DNA of 17,670 nucleotides, taken from the NCBI GenBank assembly GCA_002169935.2, contig NHHC02000035.1, positions 12,886 through 30,555 on the forward strand, in the 5' to 3' direction. Below the pieces are notes generated by a model, which was given only the letters and a program-made list of their open reading frames with translations, was not told the DNA's origin and did no database searches. Of this stretch, positions 7,445 through 15,589 are shown piece by piece. The stretch is from Candidatus Pelagibacter sp. TMED153. GTDB lineage: Bacteria > Pseudomonadota > Alphaproteobacteria > Pelagibacterales > Pelagibacteraceae. The position numbers were made by a program, and so were the translations under genes. Numbering within the stretch: the stretch's first letter is position 1; each line of letters begins with the position of its first letter.

Positions 7445-8699
7445 GTCGATTTACCAAAAGTTTAAATTTGTCTCCTCTATCAGCAAAGTTTTTAAATTGA
7501 TCATATGAAGCACTTGCAGGACTAAATAATATGGTAAGTCTTTTTTTATTTTTTAAGAATTTAAAAACTTTATTAACAGCTGTTTGTAAATTATAAGCAA
7601 TTTCAAATTTGATTTTTTTATTAATATGCTTAACGAAAAATTTCGTATGTTTGCCAATAATAAATACTTTAATAATTTTTTTCTTAAATTCATCAATATT
7701 TATTTTGTCATTTTTTTTTGGCAAACCTCCAGTAATCCAAAGAATATTATCATTTGATCTTAAAGCATATTTTGTAGACTCAAAGGAAGTAGCCTTTGAA
7801 TCATTTATAAAAGTATAATTGTCAAATTTTAAAAAGATCTCGTGTCTGTGAGCTAAACCTTTAAAGGATTTCAAAGATTTTAAAAAGGCCTTTTTATTAA
7901 CATTAAAAATTTTGGATATAAAATAAGCAAACTGTACATTATTTTTATTTGCTTCCAGTTGAAGATATGGGTTTTGGTTATCAGATATTTTTATTGAATT
8001 ATTTTTAATATATCTTAATTTTCCTAAAAAGTTATTTTTTTTATATAATTTCTTTAAGCTTAAATTATTTAAAAATGCTATATCTTTTTTTGTTTGGTTG
8101 TTGAAAATTTTAAATTTTGATTCTAAATATTTTTTTTTTGAACCATGCCAATCCAAATGATCTTGGGATAAATTTAATATAGCTGCACAATAAGGTTTTA
8201 TAAACTTTGAATATTCTAGTTGAAACGAAGAAGCCTCAATAATGTAAATCTCTTTTTTTTTAAATTTTTCATTTAAAACTGGTTTACCTATATTTCCTAC
8301 TAATTTATTTTTTATTCTATTTTTTTTTAGAATATGATGGATTAAAGAACAAGTAGTCGATTTTCCATTTGTGCCAGTTATTACAATTGATTTTTGAACT
8401 TTATTTTTTAAAAAGAACAAATCTAGATCAGTTATAATTTTTTTTTTATTTTTTAATAATATTTTTTTAAATTTTGATTTTAAGATGCTTATTCCAGGAC
8501 TCATCACTATATAATCAACGGTGTTTAAACCTGTTATAAATCTATTTTTAAGATATAAGTTTGATTTAATTAAATAATCGTCCCAAGCATGAATTTTGTA
8601 AGCTCCATTTTTGCTCAAAAAATTGACTACTGAATCTCCGGTTATTCCTAAACCATAAACAGCAAAACTTTTATCTTTGAAATTAAATGATTCACGCAT
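7425..8699 (-). CDS. murD: UDP-N-acetylmuramoyl-L-alanine--D-glutamate ligase MurD
   Basis: Cytoplasmic Mur ligase that adds D-glutamate to UDP-MurNAc-L-Ala. The 424-residue protein has an N-terminal Rossmann-like VYGLGITG (14-21), VMSPGIS (65-71), the P-loop GTNGKSTT (109-116), VGNIGKP, EASSFQLE, NLSQDHLDWHG, a shortened HRHE stretch (AHRHEIF), NDSKATS and LFSPASASYDQF near the C-terminus; the SPASASxDxFxxFxxRG block is specific to MurD. It is slightly shorter than E. coli MurD (438). Its ATG shares one base with the mraY stop (TAATG), a tight re-initiation arrangement, and its end overlaps ftsW by 20 bp. Confidence 0.96.
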   Translation of the reverse strand: MRESFNFKDKSFAVYGLGITGDSVVNFLSKNGAYKIHAWDDYLIKSNLYLKNRFITGLNTVDYIVMSPGISILKSKFKKILLKNKKKIITDLDLFFLKNKVQKSIVITGTNGKSTTCSLIHHILKKNRIKNKLVGNIGKPVLNEKFKKKEIYIIEASSFQLEYSKFIKPYCAAILNLSQDHLDWHGSKKKYLESKFKIFNNQTKKDIAFLNNLSLKKLYKKNNFLGKLRYIKNNSIKISDNQNPYLQLEANKNNVQFAYFISKIFNVNKKAFLKSLKSFKGLAHRHEIFLKFDNYTFINDSKATSFESTKYALRSNDNILWITGGLPKKNDKINIDEFKKKIIKVFIIGKHTKFFVKHINKKIKFEIAYNLQTAVNKVFKFLKNKKRLTILFSPASASYDQFKNFADRGDKFKLLVNRHVKKSI

Positions 8700-9784
8700 T
8701 ATCTTAATTTAAGTGTTGCTAGTCCTACTAAAGCTAAAATAATTGCTATGATCCAAAATCGAATTACAATAGTTGATTCAGCCCAACCTTTTTTTTCAAA
8801 ATGATGGTGGATTGGAGCCATTTTAAAAATTCTTTTTCCTGTTAGTTTAAATGAGATTACTTGAATAATCACTGATACAGTTTCAAGAACGAATAATCCT
8901 CCTACAATCGCAAGTACAATCTCATGTTTCGCTATTATGGCAACCGCAGCAAGTGAGCCGCCTAAAGATAAGGAACCTGTGTCTCCCATAAAAATCTTAG
9001 CAGGTGGAGCGTTATACCAAAGAAAACCTAAACAAGATCCAACGATTGAACCACAAAATATTGAAAGCTCACCTACGTCGGGAATATATTGTAATTGTAG
9101 GTACTCTGAAAAAATTGTGTTTCCCACTACATAAGAGATTAATGTAAATGAAAGTGCTACTAGCATGACTGGGACTGTAGCTAAACCATCCAGTCCATCC
9201 GTTAAATTTACTGCATTTGAAGCCCCAATAATTACAAACAACCCAAAAGGAATAAAAAAAAGGCCCATTTGAAATATTAAATTTTTAAAAAAAGGAAAAT
9301 AAAGATTATACAAATATTCATGATTAGAAAATTTTATTAAGATAAATAGAGCCATTAAACCAATAATTAATTGTCCTAAAAATTTTAATTTCGGATTTAA
9401 ACCTCTAGAATTTTTAAATTTTATTTTTAACAAATCATCAGCAAAGCCTAATAACCCTAGACTTAAGGATACAAAAATTAGAGTCCAAATATAAATATTT
9501 TTTAAATCAGCCCATAATAAAGTGCTAGTGAGTATACCAATTATAATAATAACTCCTCCCATCGTGGGAGTGCCAGATTTTTTTATAATATGATCTATAG
9601 GCCCATCTTGTCTTATAGGACCTGTAATCATATTCTCAGAAAAAATTTTAATTAATGGTCCTCCTATAATAAAAACAACAGTTAAAGATGTAACTACTGA
9701 TAAGCCAGTTCTAAAAGTAAGATATTTAAATACATTAAGAAAGGAATACTGCTCTATAAAGGATGTAAGTAAGCTAAATAACAT
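8699..9784 (-). CDS. mraY: Phospho-N-acetylmuramoyl-pentapeptide transferase MraY
   Basis: Integral membrane enzyme that transfers phospho-MurNAc-pentapeptide to undecaprenyl phosphate, making lipid I. The protein is 361 residues (E. coli 360), with about ten membrane segments. Diagnostic motifs: GTPTMGGVIII near 71, FADDLLKI with the paired aspartates, NAVNLTDGLDGLA, FMGDTGSLSLGG, and the histidine loop MAPIHHHFEKKGWAE with its closing RFWII. All expected active-site segments are present. The ATG directly abuts the TAA stop of murE-murF (TAAATG) and the gene ends in a one-base overlap with murD. Confidence 0.97.
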   Translation of the reverse strand: MLFSLLTSFIEQYSFLNVFKYLTFRTGLSVVTSLTVVFIIGGPLIKIFSENMITGPIRQDGPIDHIIKKSGTPTMGGVIIIIGILTSTLLWADLKNIYIWTLIFVSLSLGLLGFADDLLKIKFKNSRGLNPKLKFLGQLIIGLMALFILIKFSNHEYLYNLYFPFFKNLIFQMGLFFIPFGLFVIIGASNAVNLTDGLDGLATVPVMLVALSFTLISYVVGNTIFSEYLQLQYIPDVGELSIFCGSIVGSCLGFLWYNAPPAKIFMGDTGSLSLGGSLAAVAIIAKHEIVLAIVGGLFVLETVSVIIQVISFKLTGKRIFKMAPIHHHFEKKGWAESTIVIRFWIIAIILALVGLATLKLR

Positions 9785-12547
9785 TTAAATTCCTTTGATC
9801 ATTGCATTGCTAATAACATTCAATCCAGTTGCGTTAGAACCTTTTATCATTAAATAATCATTATTAGCGATTATATTTTTTAAAATAAAATCTATATCTT
9901 GATTGCATTGAAAAATATTTCCTCGCTTATTTTTCTTTAAATTTTGATAGGTAAAAAGGCTCTTTTCCCCTTTAATAAAAACCTTATCAATATCTGAGCT
10001 GTTAATAAGTCCTGACAATTTCTTGTGATAAATTTCTGATTTATTTCCAAGTTCAAGCATATCGCCCAATAGTAAATATTTTTTACATCTATCTTTCTTT
10101 ATTTCAAAAAAATTATTTAGTGCATTTTTAACTGAAAATGGATTTGCATTGTAACTTTCGTCTATTAATCTAAATGTTTTCTTATATCTTTTAATTTTGT
10201 GTATTTTTCCTCTTCCTTCAGATGGTTCAAAATTTTTAAATATCTTTATAGTTTTTTGAAGACTTAAACCAAGTTCTTTTATAGCAGCTAAAGAAGCAAG
10301 AACATTATAAATATTTATATTTTTTATTCTTAAAGTTATGGAAGAGCCTCCGACACTTATGAAGACCTTATTCATATCTTCCTTTTTTTTACTATTAATT
10401 AGATGAACATCTGATTTCTTAGACTTTCCAAAAGTAACAACTTTAATGTTTCTTAATTTAGCTTTTTTATTTAAATAATGGAAAAATTTATCATCACGAT
10501 TTAAAATAACAGTTCCATTATTTTCAATATTATTAATAATTTCACTTTTTGCTTTTGCTATTCCTTTGATATTTTTAAAATTTTCTATGTGAGCCTCTGC
10601 TATGTTTGTAATTATAGCTAAACTAGGCTTTATCATTTTAGATAATTTATTTATTTCACCAGTTTTACTCATCCCTACTTCAAACACTCCATATTGATGA
10701 TAAGAACTAAGATTCGACAAACTAATGGGAACGCCATAATGATTATTGAAAGATCTTGGCGAGGCATAAGTAAAACCATACGATTTAAGCAAAATATTAA
10801 GCATATTTTTTAATGATGTTTTGCCAGCACTACCAGTTATTGCTAAAATTTTTGCATAACAATTTTTTCTTTTAAGTTGGGCAAATTTATTTAAAAAGCT
10901 AATTGGATCATCGACTTTGATTGTTTTCCTTTTATTTTTTTTATTATTCTTTGATGAAACTACATAACTAGCTCCCTTGCTAATGGCTCTAGGGATAAAT
11001 TTATTCCCGTCATTATTTTTGCCTTTAATAGCTATAAATAAATTATCTTTTTTTATATCTCTTGAATCTAGTGCAAGTCCATCAAATTTATAAAATTTTT
11101 TTCTTTTTATTATTCTATTTAATATTTCGGAATTAAATAAATAATTTTGTTTTTTTAAACTTAATATTTTTTTATTTATCTTTAATCTTTTTATTATTTG
11201 TCTATCTGAAATAGAAATAATTTTATTTCCATAGTCTTGATAATTTTCATGACCTTTTCCTGCAATTAAAATTGTTTCATTAGGTTTGGCATTTAATATA
11301 GATGCTTTAATTGCTTTTGATCGATTACCTATATTGAAATAGTTGCTTCCTTTAAGGTGTTTAACTATTTCTTTTCTAATTTTTTTTGGATTCTCTTTTC
11401 TAGGATTATCGTCGGTTACGTATATCTTTTTAGAAAAAGATTTTGCAATTTTTGCCATTAAGCGCCTTTTTTTAAAATCTCTTTCTCCCCCGCAGCCAAA
11501 AACTAAAGAAATATTATTATTATAAATATTTTTAATTGTTTTTAAAACTTCCCGTAATGCATCTGGTGTATGGGCATAATCAATAAAAACTCTAATGTTG
11601 TTTGGATATTTTTTAATTAAATCTAATCTACCATTTACATTTTTAATCTTTTTTAAAACATGATTAATTTTTACTTCATTTAAATTACATAGCCTCGCTG
11701 CTAAAATTGCCATAGATAAATTCTTAATTTGAAATGATCCCTGCAAAGATAAAGATTTATTTTTCAATTGAACTATAGTTCTTTCTATATCTAGCAATCT
11801 TAACTTTCTTTTTTGCGAAATTCTTTTTATAATCGAATATTCTTTAATGGACTTATCTACAATAACAGACCTTTTAGAGCTTAATAATTTTGAAAACAAA
11901 ATTAACTTTGCGTCAAGATAAGCCTTCATTGTTTTATGATAATCTAAATGATCTTGACTAAAATTAGTAAAAATTCCAGCTTTAAAATTTAAATTATCTA
12001 ATCTATTTTGATCCAAGCCGTGACTCGACGCTTCGATAATGACGTTGTCAATTTTATTTTTTTTTAATTTTTCCAGATTTTCGTGAAGAGTAATAATATC
12101 AGGGGATGTAAGATTAGTTTTCATAAATTTGTTTTTATATCTTATGCCCAATGTTCCTATAGAAGCTACTGGAATATTATTGCTTTTTAATATTTGATAA
12201 AAAAAATCAGCTACAGATGTTTTTCCATTAGTACCTGTTACTGCAATAATATTTTTTGGTTTTAGTTTGTAAAATTTAGATATGACCTTACTTAAATAAT
12301 TTTTTACATTCTTTGTTTTAATTATATTGGCTTTTTTGGTTTGAAATTTACAGTTTTTAGAGCAAATTATAATGAAAGCTCCATTTTTGATAGCTTGACT
12401 TATATAGTCTTCACCATTTGATTTATTTCCTTTTATAGCAAAAAATATAAATCCTTTTTTTACTTTTTTGCTATTAATTGCCAAACCTCTGACTTTCAAT
12501 CGCTTTAAATTTTTAGGGGGATTTTTAATTAAGTTTTGTAGCAACAT
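9785..12547 (-). CDS. murE-murF: MurE-MurF fusion: meso-diaminopimelate-adding and D-Ala-D-Ala-adding ligase
   Basis: One uninterrupted 920-residue frame carries two complete Mur ligases. Residues 1 to about 455 are MurE: P-loop TGTNGKTS (104-111), SSHGLDQNR, FSQDHLDYH, a likely carbamylated lysine in LDAK (214), DYAHTPDA, the meso-diaminopimelate specificity motif DNPRKENP (380-387), and GKGHE (430-434). From about 475 to 920 is MurF: GLALDSRDIK, P-loop TGSAGKTS (571-578), FEVGMSKTGEI, AKSEI, DESYNANPFS, LLGDMLELG and a closing KGSNATGL. Each half is near stand-alone length, so both should be active; the linker (about 455-475) is short and basic. The product adds meso-diaminopimelate and then D-Ala-D-Ala in consecutive steps. 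It overlaps ftsI by 23 bp and abuts mraY. Bifunctional MurE/MurF proteins are known elsewhere, for example in Bordetella. Confidence 0.96.
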   Translation of the reverse strand: MLLQNLIKNPPKNLKRLKVRGLAINSKKVKKGFIFFAIKGNKSNGEDYISQAIKNGAFIIICSKNCKFQTKKANIIKTKNVKNYLSKVISKFYKLKPKNIIAVTGTNGKTSVADFFYQILKSNNIPVASIGTLGIRYKNKFMKTNLTSPDIITLHENLEKLKKNKIDNVIIEASSHGLDQNRLDNLNFKAGIFTNFSQDHLDYHKTMKAYLDAKLILFSKLLSSKRSVIVDKSIKEYSIIKRISQKRKLRLLDIERTIVQLKNKSLSLQGSFQIKNLSMAILAARLCNLNEVKINHVLKKIKNVNGRLDLIKKYPNNIRVFIDYAHTPDALREVLKTIKNIYNNNISLVFGCGGERDFKKRRLMAKIAKSFSKKIYVTDDNPRKENPKKIRKEIVKHLKGSNYFNIGNRSKAIKASILNAKPNETILIAGKGHENYQDYGNKIISISDRQIIKRLKINKKILSLKKQNYLFNSEILNRIIKRKKFYKFDGLALDSRDIKKDNLFIAIKGKNNDGNKFIPRAISKGASYVVSSKNNKKNKRKTIKVDDPISFLNKFAQLKRKNCYAKILAITGSAGKTSLKNMLNILLKSYGFTYASPRSFNNHYGVPISLSNLSSYHQYGVFEVGMSKTGEINKLSKMIKPSLAIITNIAEAHIENFKNIKGIAKAKSEIINNIENNGTVILNRDDKFFHYLNKKAKLRNIKVVTFGKSKKSDVHLINSKKKEDMNKVFISVGGSSITLRIKNINIYNVLASLAAIKELGLSLQKTIKIFKNFEPSEGRGKIHKIKRYKKTFRLIDESYNANPFSVKNALNNFFEIKKDRCKKYLLLGDMLELGNKSEIYHKKLSGLINSSDIDKVFIKGEKSLFTYQNLKKNKRGNIFQCNQDIDFILKNIIANNDYLMIKGSNATGLNVISNAMIKGI

Positions 12548-14252
12548 ATTTGTTGTAAAACTCTTTGTTTTTTATGGCTAAAATAGGTCCAATTTTCTTT
12601 ATAATTTTGCCGGCTATATAAACAGAATTCCAACCTGCTTCGTTTCTTGTTCCTTTAATCTTCATACCTCGATAATTGTAGATTAAGTCAGTAGCAACTT
12701 TAGGATTTTCTAACATTACAAGTAACGCATATTTTGGATCTTCTGAAGGAAATACTGAAATAAATGTATTTAAATTTTCATTATCGTTTCCATAATTTTG
12801 AGAAGTTCCTGTTTTTCCACCTACATCATAACCATAAATATCGGCTAAACTAGCCGTACCCTCCTTGTCGGTAACTACTTTTCTTAAAATGGTATTAATT
12901 TTTTTACTTGTTTCTGATGAAATTAATCTTTTGTTGTCTATATATTTCTCTTTTTTAATTATTGTTGGTTTTATAACATTGCCACCATTAACTAATGAAG
13001 CATAAGTTACTGTAGCCTGTAAAGGTGTGATTGCGATACCATGTCCGTAAGAAATAGTTTCTAATTTACACTTATTCCACTTAAAACTTAAAGGTGTTCC
13101 AAGTTCTTCTAGTTCTAATTCCGGTGTATTTAATAGATTAGTTTCTTTAATAAAGTTTTTGTAATCTTTCTCGCCAATTTTTTTTGCTAACATTAAAGTT
13201 CCAATATTAGAGGATCTAATTAATATATCCTCTACTGATAAATCTTTAGGAAATTGTTTAATATCGGATATCTCATGTACAGAACATCTTATTTTTCTAG
13301 GTATATCTTTAATAATTGTTTCAGGAGAAACTAATTTTTTTTCAAGAGCTAACGCAATTGTAAATGTTTTAAAAATAGAACCTAGCTCATAAACTCCTTT
13401 AGTTATTTTGTTAATGTATTTATTGTCTTTAATGTTTTCCCTTTTATTAATATTGAAATTAGGCAAAGAAACTAAAGATAAAACTTCACCATTTTTAACG
13501 TCTATTAGCAAACCAGCTCCACCAGTGGCGTTAAAGGTTTCTAGGGCTTTATTTAATTCATCGTCGATTATGTGTTGAATGTTTGTATCCAAAGTTAATT
13601 GCAGTGAATTATTCAATAATTTTGAACTTTTAAGTTCTTTATCAAAATATTTTTCCACTCCAGAAATTCCATAATTATCGTAATCAACTTGACCTAAAAT
13701 ATGACCGTACAAATTTGCGTGAGTGTAAATTCTGGATTGAAAAGGTTCAAAAATTATACCTTTTTCTCCAAGAGACCATAATTTCTCTTTATCATTTTGA
13801 TCAAGTCTCCTCTTTAAATAGAAATATTTTCCTTTATTTAATTTTTGTTCTACTTCTTTAATTGGAAGATCAGGAAAATTTAATCTAATTTTAATTAAAA
13901 AATTTTCTTTATTCTTAATAAGATTAGGCTTTATAGCAGCATGAAAAGATTTTACATTTCGAGATATTAAGATTCCATTTCTATCAATTATATCTCTTCT
14001 TAAAGGTATAAAATATGATGAGTTGCTACTTTTACTATAAATTTCAATATTTTTTAAAGAAATAAATATAATTTTAATTGAAAAAATTGTGATTAAAGAA
14101 AAAAATAGAAAAAAAAGTAGATAAACTCTATCTTGAGAAATGTTAGAGTTTTTTACCTTTTTATTTTTTTGATTAGTTTCTAAATAATCTTCAAAATAAA
14201 AGCTTTTTTGATTAATATTTAAATATTTATTTTTTCTTCGTTTTTTTTTCAT
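12525..14252 (-). CDS. ftsI: FtsI (PBP3), septal class B penicillin-binding transpeptidase
   Basis: Inner-membrane transpeptidase that crosslinks septal peptidoglycan made by FtsW. In 575 residues there is a basic cytoplasmic tail (1-40), one membrane segment (about 43-66), an N-terminal pedestal domain with RRDIIDRNG (85-93) and GISGVEKYFD (195-204), and a transpeptidase domain with the catalytic SIFK (serine 292), SSN (347-349) and KTGTS (480-484). The TPLQ and LVNGG segments around 409-424 are typical of class B enzymes. The start overlaps ftsL by 26 bp and the end overlaps murE-murF by 23 bp. Placement directly after ftsL in the dcw order marks it as FtsI rather than PBP2, which pairs with RodA. 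Confidence 0.95.
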   Translation of the reverse strand: MKKKRRKNKYLNINQKSFYFEDYLETNQKNKKVKNSNISQDRVYLLFFLFFSLITIFSIKIIFISLKNIEIYSKSSNSSYFIPLRRDIIDRNGILISRNVKSFHAAIKPNLIKNKENFLIKIRLNFPDLPIKEVEQKLNKGKYFYLKRRLDQNDKEKLWSLGEKGIIFEPFQSRIYTHANLYGHILGQVDYDNYGISGVEKYFDKELKSSKLLNNSLQLTLDTNIQHIIDDELNKALETFNATGGAGLLIDVKNGEVLSLVSLPNFNINKRENIKDNKYINKITKGVYELGSIFKTFTIALALEKKLVSPETIIKDIPRKIRCSVHEISDIKQFPKDLSVEDILIRSSNIGTLMLAKKIGEKDYKNFIKETNLLNTPELELEELGTPLSFKWNKCKLETISYGHGIAITPLQATVTYASLVNGGNVIKPTIIKKEKYIDNKRLISSETSKKINTILRKVVTDKEGTASLADIYGYDVGGKTGTSQNYGNDNENLNTFISVFPSEDPKYALLVMLENPKVATDLIYNYRGMKIKGTRNEAGWNSVYIAGKIIKKIGPILAIKNKEFYNKYVATKLN

Positions 14253-14565
14253 TTTTCATTTTAAATTTTGTTATTCTTTTTTGAGAACTTATAAAATCTT
14301 TATAGTTCAAATATATTCTTGAGAAATCCATTGGTGTATATTCAATAAAATCTAGATCTTTTATTTTTTTTGATAAGTTCTTTGGAGAGGAAAGATAAAA
14401 ATAATCTAATTCTGTTTCGTGTAAATCTTTTTCTATTAATGCAATTTTTTCATCAATTCTTAGTATATTTTTCTCGATAATCCTTGTTTGATTTTTGATC
14501 ACTGAAGTAATACCCAATAGAACTGAAAATATACAAATTGATATGATTAAATTAATTTTAAACAT
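14227..14565 (-). CDS. ftsL: FtsL-like bitopic divisome protein
   Basis: A small 112-residue protein with one N-terminal membrane segment (about 4-24) followed by a predicted coiled coil (about 28-58, heptad-like pattern in TRIIEKNILRIDEKIALIEK) and a short tail containing PMDFSRI and a very basic end. FtsL proteins are poorly conserved, so the call rests on size, topology, coiled coil and the fixed position between rsmH and ftsI. The LSSPKNLSKKIKDL segment after the coil fits the family pattern. FtsL would bind FtsQ and help activate FtsW-FtsI in the periplasm. A purine-rich GGAAGGA lies just before the ATG, inside the last codons of rsmH, with which it overlaps by 8 bp. Confidence 0.85.
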   Translation of the reverse strand: MFKINLIISICIFSVLLGITSVIKNQTRIIEKNILRIDEKIALIEKDLHETELDYFYLSSPKNLSKKIKDLDFIEYTPMDFSRIYLNYKDFISSQKRITKFKMKNEKKTKKK

Positions 14566-15571
14566 GCGATCCTTCCAATTCTAAATACTTTTTAAATTTA
14601 TCTACTAGTTCGTTTGGATAAGTAAATCTATTTTTACTTCTAGTAGCATACCTAAGTTTAGCTGATCGTGACGGAGGATTCTTTGTAATTTCTGAGGAAG
14701 AAGGTTTAAATATTTTATTTTTATACTTATCAAACAAAGAAGTATTAATATCGCTATTCTCAGGAAAATATCTAGATGGTTTAGATCTGCTTGAGGAAAA
14801 ATTGCTAAAAAAATATTTTACAATTTTATCTTCAATAGAGTGAAAACTAACGATTAACATTTTTCCACCAGGCTTTAAAATTTTAGTTGCATTTATAATT
14901 CCTTGAATAAGTTCGGTGATTTCTTTGTTTACAAATATCCTTAAGGCTTGAAAAGTTTTTGTACTCGGGTTTATTTTACTAGCATAATTTTTCTTTTTAC
15001 TGTTTTCAATAATTGAAACCAATTGATCAACTGTGGAAATTTTTTTTATTAGACGTGTTTTAACTATATTTTTTACGATTCTCGAAGCTTCTTTCTCCTC
15101 TCCTAAAATTTTAATAATAGACTTCAATCTCTTTTCGCTAAAATTATTTACGACATCTTCTGCAGAAATCCTGGACAGACCCATGGACATATCTAGCGCA
15201 TTTTTAGATTTAAAAGAAAACCCTCTCTCTAAATTATTAAGTTGAATTGAAGATAAACCTAAATCAAAGACAACTGCATCAACAGATTGATTCTTAGCAA
15301 TAGTGTTTACTTCACTAAATTTTTTTTGGTAAAAAAAGAATCTATTCGGATAATCCTTTTTTAATTCTCTAGAGATATCTAAAATGAATTCGTCACGATC
15401 TAAAGCTATAACTTTAGTTTTAGAATATTTAAGTAACTTCTTTGAATAACCTCCTCCTCCAAAGGTACAATCTATATAGACCCCTCCTTTATGAGGTGAG
15501 CAAATTTTAATTACTTCTTCCAACATCACCGGATAATGGGGTATTTCCGATGATGAAGTTGGATTGATCAT
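14558..15571 (-). CDS. rsmH: 16S rRNA (cytosine-1402-N4) methyltransferase RsmH
   Basis: S-adenosylmethionine-dependent methyltransferase (formerly MraW) that N4-methylates C1402 in the ribosomal P site. The 337-residue protein opens with HYPVMLEEVIKIC (11-23), the SAM-binding loop DCTFGGGGYSKKLL (34-47), ALDRD, then VVFDLGLSSIQLN, ERGFSFK, LDMSMG, ALRIFVNKE, MLIVSFHSIEDKIVK and a C-terminal NPPSRSAKLRYATR. All RsmH hallmark blocks are present in order. It starts 18 bp after ftsZ without a clear ribosome-binding site. Usually rsmH is the gene directly after mraZ; here ftsZ separates them. It overlaps ftsL by 8 bp. Confidence 0.97.
   Translation of the reverse strand: MINPTSSSEIPHYPVMLEEVIKICSPHKGGVYIDCTFGGGGYSKKLLKYSKTKVIALDRDEFILDISRELKKDYPNRFFFYQKKFSEVNTIAKNQSVDAVVFDLGLSSIQLNNLERGFSFKSKNALDMSMGLSRISAEDVVNNFSEKRLKSIIKILGEEKEASRIVKNIVKTRLIKKISTVDQLVSIIENSKKKNYASKINPSTKTFQALRIFVNKEITELIQGIINATKILKPGGKMLIVSFHSIEDKIVKYFFSNFSSSRSKPSRYFPENSDINTSLFDKYKNKIFKPSSSEITKNPPSRSAKLRYATRSKNRFTYPNELVDKFKKYLELEGSHV
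14570..14576 (-). promoter_or_regulatory. Probable ribosome-binding site of ftsL
   Basis: The coding strand reads GGAAGGA, ending four bases before the ftsL ATG and lying inside the end of rsmH. The spacing is shorter than ideal, but the site supports the ATG at 14565 as the true start of this poorly conserved gene. Confidence 0.5.
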
Positions 15572-15589
15572 TATAATATGATTTTTTCA

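Noticed and set aside
7609..7818. Plus-strand frame opposite murD, hydrophobic and membrane-like
   Set aside because: Reverse-strand reading of lysine-rich (AAA) codons yields phenylalanine and leucine, which mimics a membrane protein; it is fully contained in murD.
8937..9134. Plus-strand frame opposite mraY
   Set aside because: Contained in the conserved MraY sequence; no start signal or family resemblance.
11343..11525. Plus-strand frame opposite the MurE half of the fusion
   Set aside because: Antisense shadow of conserved MurE motifs; no independent support.
15033..15245. Plus-strand frame opposite rsmH
   Set aside because: Antisense shadow of conserved RsmH sequence; no start signal or domain.
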